Source: UBA8687 sp964564655
GTDB lineage: Bacteria > Nitrospinota > Nitrospinia > Nitrospinales > VA-1
Length of the DNA: 12,278 nt
Direction: 5' to 3'
Assembly (NCBI GenBank): GCA_964564655.1
Contig: CAZMBO010000048.1
Location: forward strand, 1 to 12,278
Shown here: positions 7,187-12,278 of the stretch, in pieces
How positions within the stretch are numbered: the stretch's first letter is position 1
How the letters are laid out: each line of letters starts with the position of its first letter
Translations under genes and position numbers: made by a program
The notes under the pieces: generated by a model
The model's database searches: none
Told to the model about the DNA's origin: nothing
The model's input: only the letters and a program-made list of their open reading frames with translations

Positions 7187-7995
7187 TGAGCCCCTTGTTT
7201 GAAAGCTTAGTTGTAAACAACTTGACTATTCTTACAGATGAACCGGATGATTCTACTGCAATGGTATGGAATGAAGCTGAAACTCAGACAGAGTTAGAAA
7301 ACAACGACAAAGCAATATACCGTCTTGATCTGAATGACAAAGAGGTTTTGCTGGAAGAAATTGAAGACTTGATGGCCTACAACAAAACCCAAAAGCTAAA
7401 AGACCTGAGGCTCGACAAGAATGAGTTTTTCGACGAAGGAGTAGAGTTATTGGTTCAGGCTCCTGCATTAAAAAAATTATTAACCCTTTCACTTGCATAC
7501 AATAAGCTCACCGATCACGCTGTCGAAGCTTTGGCGTCTTCGGAAATTCTTGTCAACTTGCAGAAATTGTTTTTGCAGGGAAACCGAATTGGAGTTCAAG
7601 GCTTAAAGGCTCTGGTTGCATCTGAAACCCTTTCAAATTTGCAGCTTTTGTATCTCAACCTTAATCCGATAGGGCCTGAGGGGGGGGAAGTTTTAGGAGG
7701 TCTGGGGAAAATTACTCAATTGGAAGAGCTTTATCTACAACAAACCGGTTTGGGAGAAAAAGGATTGCAGGCACTTTGTGAATCGGAAAATTTCAAAAAC
7801 CTCAAGCTTCTTTCCCTGGCAGGAAATAGCTTCGACGATCATGCCGCAGAACTAATTTATCATTCGACAGCTTTTCCAGAATTAAAAACCCTGGATTTAT
7901 ATAACAATAAAATCAGCGATCAGGCTGTAGATCAACTTCGAGCTTCGCCAAACCTTCCTAAATTAAAAGCTTTGCAAGTCGATTGGCGCAGTTGA
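7183..7995 (+). CDS. leucine-rich repeat protein (RI-like), 270 aa, coupled to aroK
   Basis: Third LRR solenoid. The ATG overlaps the aroK stop (ATGA, 7183-7186), so translation is probably coupled. After about 44 residues without repeats (acidic, no signal peptide), eight repeats of exactly 27 residues begin at 45, 72, 99, 126, 153, 180, 207 and 234, followed by a final strand (261-270). Typical segments are LQKLFLQGNRIGVQGLKAL (126-144) and LKTLDLYNNKISDQAVDQL (234-252). The first repeat is degenerate. A second ATG follows immediately (MM), so the start may be one codon later. The alkA-like gene begins 9 nt after the stop. The role is unknown; placement between biosynthetic and repair genes gives no clear clue and may simply reflect insertion of an LRR paralogue into a housekeeping operon. 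Confidence 0.85.
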   Translation: MMSPLFESLVVNNLTILTDEPDDSTAMVWNEAETQTELENNDKAIYRLDLNDKEVLLEEIEDLMAYNKTQKLKDLRLDKNEFFDEGVELLVQAPALKKLLTLSLAYNKLTDHAVEALASSEILVNLQKLFLQGNRIGVQGLKALVASETLSNLQLLYLNLNPIGPEGGEVLGGLGKITQLEELYLQQTGLGEKGLQALCESENFKNLKLLSLAGNSFDDHAAELIYHSTAFPELKTLDLYNNKISDQAVDQLRASPNLPKLKALQVDWRS

Positions 7996-8004
7996 TTCGG
8001 TTGT

Positions 8005-8634
8005 ATGACTCAAAAACTTCCTAGTAGAAAAATGATTCTTACGCATTTCGATGTAAGAGACCCTGTTATGGCTGCGGTTATTCGCGAAAACGGAGCGTTT
8101 AAATTGAGTCGCAACCGGAACTACTTTTTAGTTTTGTGTAGAGCCATCATTGCGCAGCAAATTTCAACAAAAGCTGCTGAGTCGATCACTCGGCGTTTTC
8201 AAGGCTTATTTTCAGGTCAAAGTCCAACCCCCGAAAAAGTTGTCAAAATATCTGGGTTGAAACTTAGGGACTCAGGTCTATCGAGACAGAAAGTTAAATA
8301 CCTAAAGGACCTTGGTGATCGGTTTTTAGATGGTTCTATTCGACCGCACCGACTCACTTATCAAAATAATGAAGAGGTGATTGAAACTTTGACCTCGGTC
8401 TATGGTATTGGTAGGTGGACGGCAGAAATGTTCCTTATTTTTTCTTTGAGTCGTATAGATGTTTTACCTCTAGGAGATTTGGGGTTAAAGGCAGGGATTA
8501 AGAAAATTTATAATTTACGCAGCTTGCCATCTCCAAAAAAGATGCTCGCTCTGGGTAAAAAGTGGCATCCCATGGAAACCGTGGCAACATGGTATGCTTG
8601 GCGAATACAGGATGCAGAAATTATAACTTATTAA
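8005..8634 (+). CDS. AlkA-type DNA-3-methyladenine glycosylase (HhH-GPD), 209 aa
   Basis: Base-excision repair enzyme of the helix-hairpin-helix GPD superfamily, closest in features to the AlkA/3-methyladenine glycosylase II group: it flips out alkylated purines and cuts the N-glycosidic bond. IIAQQIS (48-54) is the characteristic segment of the first helical domain. The hairpin is SVYGIGRWTAEMF (131-143), and the catalytic Asp is D158 in LPLGDLGL (154-161). There is no iron-sulfur cysteine cluster after the HhH, unlike EndoIII or MutY. It is shorter than E. coli AlkA (282 aa) because the N-terminal beta domain is missing, as in many bacterial and archaeal members. No good ribosome site precedes the ATG; with only 9 nt after the LRR stop, coupling is likely. 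It lies 21 nt before the methyltransferase gene. Exact lesion range cannot be told from sequence. Confidence 0.9.
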   Translation: MTQKLPSRKMILTHFDVRDPVMAAVIRENGAFKLSRNRNYFLVLCRAIIAQQISTKAAESITRRFQGLFSGQSPTPEKVVKISGLKLRDSGLSRQKVKYLKDLGDRFLDGSIRPHRLTYQNNEEVIETLTSVYGIGRWTAEMFLIFSLSRIDVLPLGDLGLKAGIKKIYNLRSLPSPKKMLALGKKWHPMETVATWYAWRIQDAEIITY

Positions 8635-8646
8635 ATCCTCTTGATT

Positions 8647-8650
8647 AGGA
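8647..8650 (+). promoter_or_regulatory. Shine-Dalgarno site fixing the O-methyltransferase start
   Basis: AGGA with a 5-nt spacer to the ATG at 8656. It lies inside the codons that an in-frame TTG at 8641 would use, so the ATG is the better start. Confidence 0.6.
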
Positions 8651-8655
8651 TTGCT

Positions 8656-9288
8656 ATGAATTTTATAGATGAAAATATTGAAGAATATGCTTTTGATCAC
8701 ACCAGTTATGAAGGGGATCTATTAAGGCAACTGGAAGAGGAGACCTATAAAAAACTGGAAATTCCTCAAATGACGACAGGAAGGATTGAAGCGAGATTGC
8801 TCAAACTATTGGCACGTTTGGTAGGTGCTAAACGAATATTGGAAATTGGTACATTTGCAGGATACAGTGCCCTTTCAATGGCGGAGGCTTTGCCAGAAGA
8901 AGGTGAATTAGTAACCTGCGAAATGGATCCCGAGGCAATTATTTTTGCAAAAAAATATTTTGACTTGAGTTCACATGGAAAAAAAATAACACTGATGGAG
9001 GGCCCGGCATTGGAATCTTTGAAAAAGATTTCAGGTCCGTTCGATATGGCCTTCATTGATGCGGATAAGGAAAACTACAATAATTATTATGAAGCCATTT
9101 TGCCTCTAATTCGCTCCGGAGGCCTGATGGCAATCGATAACGTGTTGTGGAGCGGTCGCGTGCTGGACCCACAAGACAAATCAGACAAGGCGATTCATCA
9201 GCTTAATGAAAGAGTGATTCAGGATGAAAGGGTGGAGTCGGTTTTGCTTACTGTCCGTGATGGATTAAATTGCATTGTCAAAAATTAG
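8656..9288 (+). CDS. class I SAM-dependent O-methyltransferase (COMT/CCoAOMT-like), 210 aa
   Basis: Cation-dependent O-methyltransferase of the Methyltransf_3 family, which methylates hydroxyl groups on catechol-like or other small aromatic substrates; the substrate here is unknown. SAM motif I is ILEIGTFAGYSALSMA (61-76), and the acidic residue after strand 2 is in CEMDPEA (88-94). The divalent-cation ligands known in this family are visible as Asp135 in AFIDADKENY (132-141) and Asp161-Asn162 in AIDNVLWSG (159-167). Length is normal for bacterial members (about 210-225). I start at the ATG at 8656, since AGGA at 8647-8650 precedes it and a TTG at 8641 would swallow that site. It is last in the run beginning with aroK, and 117 nt separate it from the next gene. 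Its link to aromatic biosynthesis via aroK is suggestive at most. Confidence 0.9.
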   Translation: MNFIDENIEEYAFDHTSYEGDLLRQLEEETYKKLEIPQMTTGRIEARLLKLLARLVGAKRILEIGTFAGYSALSMAEALPEEGELVTCEMDPEAIIFAKKYFDLSSHGKKITLMEGPALESLKKISGPFDMAFIDADKENYNNYYEAILPLIRSGGLMAIDNVLWSGRVLDPQDKSDKAIHQLNERVIQDERVESVLLTVRDGLNCIVKN

Positions 9289-9405
9289 TTTGCATTTAAT
9301 CCTGAGAATACATGGCATATTGATCCTTATTTAGGTCTGTGCTAGCGTACTGAAAATTGTTTAACGTAAACTCATGTTAATAAAAAACTTAGGAATTTAA
9401 ATTCT

Positions 9406-9879
9406 ATGGCTGAAACCCTGGGCAGTCTTGTAGACAAGCTTTCAATTAAAAATTTACGGATTTGGCATCTCGATGAGGCATTAGAGCAGAAAAATGCATC
9501 AGATTATGCAGAGTTAAAAGCTAGGCGTGATTTGGCAGACAAGCAAAGGCAAAATCTTGTGAACGAAATAAATGATTTCCTAGTCTCCGCTCTTAAGGGC
9601 GAAGTTTGTATCCGCGATGAAAAAATAAAGTTGTATGCCAACACCAATGTTTCCTCATCCGATAGTATTAAAAAACTTGGAGAAGCCGTAAGCGAGCTGG
9701 CTTTTAGGAATATAAAATTATGGCATTGTGAGGATGAAGTAAGGCGGACTGATTTGGCAGATGTAGAAATTGTAAAAATTAAAAGGAGGATTGATACGAC
9801 TAATCAGGAACGTAATGACCTGATGGATAAGGTAGATGAGATTCTCCAGATCGAATCTGAGAAAAAAAAGAAACCCTAA
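9406..9879 (+). CDS. DUF4254-like helical protein with internal duplication, 157 aa
   Basis: Function unknown. The C-terminal half carries what I recognise as the DUF4254 pattern: RNIKLWHCEDEVRR (101-114), IVKIKRRIDTTNQERNDL (122-139) and KVDEIL (142-147). The N-terminal half repeats it in weaker form: LGSLVDKLSIKNLRIWH (5-21) against LGEAVSELAFRNIKLWH (91-107), then QRQNLVNEINDFL (47-59) against QERNDLMDKVDEIL (134-147). The offset is 86-87 residues. It is therefore a tandem pair of helical hairpins with a conserved N-x-x-x-W-H at each copy, joined by a linker around 60-90. No signal peptide or membrane segment; basic C-terminus. AGGA (9391-9394) lies 11 nt before the ATG, a rather long spacer. 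DUF4254 genes often sit near polysaccharide genes elsewhere, but none is visible here. The next gene converges on it. Confidence 0.7.
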   Translation: MAETLGSLVDKLSIKNLRIWHLDEALEQKNASDYAELKARRDLADKQRQNLVNEINDFLVSALKGEVCIRDEKIKLYANTNVSSSDSIKKLGEAVSELAFRNIKLWHCEDEVRRTDLADVEIVKIKRRIDTTNQERNDLMDKVDEILQIESEKKKKP

Positions 9880-9934
9880 AGGCAGGTATTCAATAAGTTT
9901 TTTCTTTTACGACTATATTCTTCTCGTTATTTTT

Positions 9935-10495
9935 TTATAACTTTTGTGCAATAAGGGATGCAAAGGCCTTGGGCTCTTCGTCCACCTCTCGGTACCTCAA
10001 AATTCGAAGATCATTGAAAACTTTGAGCAATTCATTTTGTTCTAAAACCCACTCCTTTTTAAAACTGCTATATTTTAGGTAGTCTACGCTAAACGTTTCG
10101 TAAAATAAAATCCCGCCTGATTTTAAAGTCTTGCGTATTTCCTGGAATAGCTTCCGTTCAAGGAAATTAAAACAGAGTACTAGGTCGTATTCATTTTCCG
10201 GCAAGGAAGTATTATCTAGGTCGGTAGAAAGTGTTGTGATAGTAACGTTTTTCTCATTTGCAAGCCTCTGGGCTTTTTTCAGAGCTACCTCGGAGATATC
10301 CATGCTGACCACTTCATAACCCAATGATGCGGCAAAAACCGAATTTCTTCCCTCACCAGCGGCAATGTCCAAAGCTTTGCCCCCTTTAATAAGAAATTCA
10401 GCATGGGATTTGAGCCATTCGCAGGGTTCCTTTCCTGTGATATAGCAATCACCATTATATTTTGCGTTCCATTTCTCCTTGTCTTTGAATGACAT
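9935..10495 (-). CDS. TehB-like class I SAM methyltransferase, 186 aa
   Basis: Small single-domain methyltransferase with the layout of the TehB/UbiE-like group: KWNAKYNGDCYITGKEP (8-24) as the family's N-terminal W-x-x-x-Y...G-x-EP motif, SAM motif I ALDIAAGEGRNSVFAA (41-56), the acidic end of strand 2 at MDISEVAL (65-72), DLVLCFNFLER (104-114) as motif IV, and LKSGGILFYETF (124-135) as the post-motif hairpin. TehB methylates tellurite and selenite in E. coli, but most relatives have unknown substrates, so no symbol is given. I use the ATG at 10495; the frame can be extended to a TTG at 10522, but the extra nine residues fall outside the family pattern and the ATG has a weak GAAAG site 5 nt away. 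It is transcribed divergently from rplU and converges on the DUF4254-like gene; no clear terminator lies in the 55 nt between them. Confidence 0.85.
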   Translation of the reverse strand: MSFKDKEKWNAKYNGDCYITGKEPCEWLKSHAEFLIKGGKALDIAAGEGRNSVFAASLGYEVVSMDISEVALKKAQRLANEKNVTITTLSTDLDNTSLPENEYDLVLCFNFLERKLFQEIRKTLKSGGILFYETFSVDYLKYSSFKKEWVLEQNELLKVFNDLRILRYREVDEEPKAFASLIAQKL

Positions 10496-10596
10496 ATAAA
10501 CTTTCAAAATAAGGGTTTGCAAGTCTGTAATTATAAATGCGAGCTAAACTAATAACAAGCTGGTGTTGAACTTTGTTCCAACGGTTAAGCAAAATC

Positions 10597-10625
10597 TTGA
10601 CATAGGCATTTTTTTTTTCTAAGAT
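10597..10625 (+). promoter_or_regulatory. sigma70-type promoter of rplU-rpmA(-obg)
   Basis: Perfect -35 TTGACA (10597-10602), a 17-nt spacer containing a run of T, and -10 TAAGAT (10620-10625; consensus TATAAT). Transcription would start near 10632, giving a leader of about 65 nt before the rplU ATG. This is the strongest promoter match in the window, as expected for a ribosomal protein operon. Confidence 0.8.
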
Positions 10626-10644
10626 GCCTGTTTTATTTTAACTC

Positions 10645-10671
10645 TAGAAGCGGGAGGATTTCCGTTTTCTA
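10645..10671 (+). promoter_or_regulatory. leader hairpin upstream of rplU
   Basis: An 11-bp stem can be drawn within the predicted leader: TAGAAG-CGGGA (10645-10655) pairs with TTCCG-(T)-TTTCTA (10660-10671), with one bulged T at 10665 or 10666, two G-U pairs and a four-base loop GGAT (10656-10659). It ends 13 nt before the Shine-Dalgarno AGGAG of rplU (10685-10689). It is not a terminator, as no U-run follows directly. A role in autoregulation by L21 is possible, since leaders upstream of rplU are known in Firmicutes, but this is inference from position. Confidence 0.45.
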
Positions 10672-10697
10672 CGGTTCGTTTATCAGGAGTAATAGGA

Positions 10698-11009
10698 ATG
10701 ATTGCAGTGGTCCAAACCGGTGGCAAGCAATATAAAGTATCTGAAGGTGATGAAATTCAGGTTGAAAAACTGGATGGCAATGTAGGAGAAAGTATTAATT
10801 TAGAAAAAGTCCTCATTTGCGGAGAAGGAGAGTCTGCAAAAGTTGGCACTCCGTTTGTTGAAGGTTGTTCAGTCGTGTGTCAAGTGACAGAGCAGTATAA
10901 AGATAAAAAAATCATCGTATTTAAAAAACATAGACGAAAAAATTATCGCAGAAAAAATGGACACCGCCAATTATTGACACGTTTGAAGGTTACTGCAATT
11001 AACGCATAA
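10698..11009 (+). CDS. rplU: 50S ribosomal protein L21
   Basis: Large-subunit ribosomal protein that binds 23S rRNA. The length of 103 residues is the family norm. The N-terminus MIAVVQTGGKQYKVSEGD and the basic loop FKKHRRKNYRRKNGHRQ (75-91), which contacts rRNA, are diagnostic. AGGAG at 10685-10689 with an 8-nt spacer supports the ATG. It follows a near-consensus promoter and a leader hairpin, and is first in the conserved order rplU-rpmA-obg, with rpmA 23 nt downstream. Confidence 0.98.
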   Translation: MIAVVQTGGKQYKVSEGDEIQVEKLDGNVGESINLEKVLICGEGESAKVGTPFVEGCSVVCQVTEQYKDKKIIVFKKHRRKNYRRKNGHRQLLTRLKVTAINA

Positions 11010-11032
11010 AATAGCACCGGGGAAAATGAAAC

Positions 11033-11290
11033 ATGGCACATAAAAAAGGACAAGGAAGCACCTCAAACGGTCGCGATAGTAGAGGCCAAAGATTAGGCGT
11101 TAAAAGGTATGGTGGTCAAGCTGTTAAGGCTGGAGAAATACTGGTACGTCAGCGCGGTACTCATTTTCATCCTGGGGATAATGTCGGGCTGGGCAGCGAC
11201 TATACGATATTTTCAAAAATCGCGGGTGTCGTTAAGTTTGAACATCGTGATCGGAAAACCCAAAAAATTAGTGTCTACCCGCAAAACTAG
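11033..11290 (+). CDS. rpmA: 50S ribosomal protein L27
   Basis: Large-subunit protein whose N-terminal arm reaches the peptidyl-transferase centre. The 85 residues begin MAHKKGQGSTSNGRDS and continue with RLGVKRYGGQAVKAGEILVR (21-40) and GTHFHPGDNVGLGSDYT (42-58), all typical. The N-terminus begins directly with MAHKKG, so there is no cleaved extension of the kind found in Firmicutes, where a protease (Prp) removes it. A GGGG stretch (11019-11022) about 10 nt upstream is the likely ribosome site; the ATG at 11026 is out of frame. It sits 23 nt after rplU and 86 nt before obg. Confidence 0.98.
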   Translation: MAHKKGQGSTSNGRDSRGQRLGVKRYGGQAVKAGEILVRQRGTHFHPGDNVGLGSDYTIFSKIAGVVKFEHRDRKTQKISVYPQN

Positions 11291-11376
11291 AGTCCTGTTC
11301 CCCACTACAAGCTTTTCCCCGTAGAACTTGAAAAACCACTCCGGGTTAAGCAATTGCCCATTCAAAACTTAAACTC

Positions 11377-12278
11377 ATGTTTATTGATCAGGTTAGCATC
11401 TCTGTAAAAGCAGGAGATGGCGGTGACGGTTGTTGCAGCTTCAGGAGGGAAAAATATATCCCCTTGGGTGGCCCAGATGGCGGCGATGGAGGAAAAGGCG
11501 GAGATGTCATCTTAGAAGTAGATCCCAACCTTACGACTCTAATTGATCTCAGATACAAAAAACTTTATCGGGCTGAAAATGGTAAGCCAGGTAAAGGAAA
11601 TCAAATGACCGGAAGAAGTGGAAATAACCTTACCGTTAGCGTTCCCCCGGGAACATTGGTCAAGAATGAGGAAACAGGGGAACTGCTGGCTGATCTTAAA
11701 GAAATGAACCAACACTTTGTTGTTGTAAAAGGAGGGCATTACGGACAGGGTAATGCACGTTTTAAGTCCTCTACCAATCGAGCTCCCAAAAAATTTGGCA
11801 AGGGAAAACCAGGTGACTTTCGTCAGCTATTTCTTGAACTAAAGTTGCTAGCTGATGTAGGGATCATTGGATTCCCAAATGCTGGCAAGTCTACTTTGAT
11901 ATCTAGAATTTCAAATGCCAAACCAAAAGTTGCAGGATATCCCTTCACAACTTTGGTGCCAAATCTTGGGATAGTAAAGCTTGAGGAAGGCGAGTCATTT
12001 GTGGCTGCAGATATTCCTGGCTTGATAGAAGGAGCTCATAAAGGTAAAGGACTCGGACACCAGTTTTTGAAACATATCGAGCGCACCCGACTGCTCATTC
12101 ATTTGATCGATTTTTCTGATGTCGAAACTGAAAATATCTTGGACCGATACCATAAACTGCAAAAAGAGTTAAAAGTTTTTAGCAAAGACCTGTCCCAGAA
12201 ACCACAAATCCTTGTAGCTACAAAAATGGATGATCCTCAGTCCGCGAACAATTTTAAAAATATGAGGCCATTAATGAA
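11377..12278 (+). CDS. obg: GTPase Obg/CgtA, 3' end beyond window (300 aa seen)
   Basis: Essential GTPase that binds the 50S subunit and acts in ribosome assembly and stress control. The glycine-rich Obg fold covers residues 1 to about 157, with GDGGDGCCSFRREK (14-27) and GGPDGGDGGKGGD near 32-44. The G domain follows: G1 GFPNAGKST (165-173), G2 PFTT (189-192), G3 DIPG (212-215) and G4 at 282-285. G4 reads TKMD in place of the more common NKxD. The frame is open to the window edge, so G5 and any C-terminal domain are not visible; full proteins are usually 330-430 residues. The ATG at 11377 gives the canonical MFIDQVSISVKAGDGG start, though no clear ribosome site precedes it. No terminator is seen in the 86 nt after rpmA, so read-through from the rplU promoter is likely. 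Confidence 0.96.
   Translation, partial: MFIDQVSISVKAGDGGDGCCSFRREKYIPLGGPDGGDGGKGGDVILEVDPNLTTLIDLRYKKLYRAENGKPGKGNQMTGRSGNNLTVSVPPGTLVKNEETGELLADLKEMNQHFVVVKGGHYGQGNARFKSSTNRAPKKFGKGKPGDFRQLFLELKLLADVGIIGFPNAGKSTLISRISNAKPKVAGYPFTTLVPNLGIVKLEEGESFVAADIPGLIEGAHKGKGLGHQFLKHIERTRLLIHLIDFSDVETENILDRYHKLQKELKVFSKDLSQKPQILVATKMDDPQSANNFKNMRPLM

Noticed and set aside
4572..7995. LRR periodicity considered as a DNA tandem repeat or CRISPR-like array
   Set aside because: The 81-nt period exists at protein level only; the DNA units have diverged and there are no constant repeats with variable spacers.
8766..9056. 96-codon minus-strand ORF opposite the O-methyltransferase
   Set aside because: Antisense shadow of a gene with intact SAM and metal-binding motifs.
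11109..11324. 71-codon plus-strand ORF overlapping rpmA in another frame
   Set aside because: rpmA is unambiguous and fills this region; the overlapping frame has no ribosome site or recognisable features.

Overview
The window is a stretch of bacterial chromosome of fairly low G+C. It looks like a diderm (Gram-negative-type) bacterium: it has an RND/MMPL exporter, a probable lipoprotein and mostly Shine-Dalgarno-led genes. The gene content (CoaX, a DUF4254-like protein, a TehB-like methyltransferase, several ribonuclease-inhibitor-type LRR proteins and the rplU-rpmA-obg block) would suit Nitrospinota or a neighbouring marine lineage. That placement is an inference from style of gene content and not from a marker gene. 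A run of exactly 100 N at 6309-6408 marks a scaffold gap.

Layout. 3-2731 (+): a 12-TM MMPL/RND-type exporter followed by a small probable lipoprotein. 2794-3009 (-): a small uncharacterised ORF. 3139-3903 (+): type III pantothenate kinase (coaX). 4015-4257 (-): a TusA/SirA-fold protein without the catalytic cysteine. 4572-5516 (+) and 5533-6192 (-): two convergent LRR genes, the second preceded on its own strand by the 3' end of a Sel1-repeat gene that runs into the gap. 6659-9288 (+): a tight four-gene run of shikimate kinase, a third LRR protein, an AlkA-type DNA glycosylase and a class I O-methyltransferase (spacings -4, 9 and 21 nt). 9406-9879 (+): a DUF4254-like protein with an internal duplication. 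9935-10495 (-): a TehB-like SAM methyltransferase. 10698 to the window end (+): the conserved rplU-rpmA-obg block, with a near-consensus sigma70 promoter and a long leader hairpin; obg is cut by the window edge.

How the genes relate. The housekeeping functions are separate: CoA synthesis (coaX), the shikimate pathway (aroK), alkylation repair (alkA-like), and ribosome proteins with their assembly GTPase (rplU-rpmA-obg). The accessory layer is a cluster of solenoid-repeat proteins: three LRR genes sharing a 27-residue period plus a Sel1 protein. None has a signal peptide in the visible part, so they are probably cytoplasmic protein-binding scaffolds. One is translationally coupled to aroK. I see no mobile element, CRISPR array, tRNA or rRNA. 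No complete new system is demonstrable. The best leads are the LRR/Sel1 cluster around the gap, the cysteine-less TusA homologue, the duplicated DUF4254-like protein and the rplU leader hairpin.
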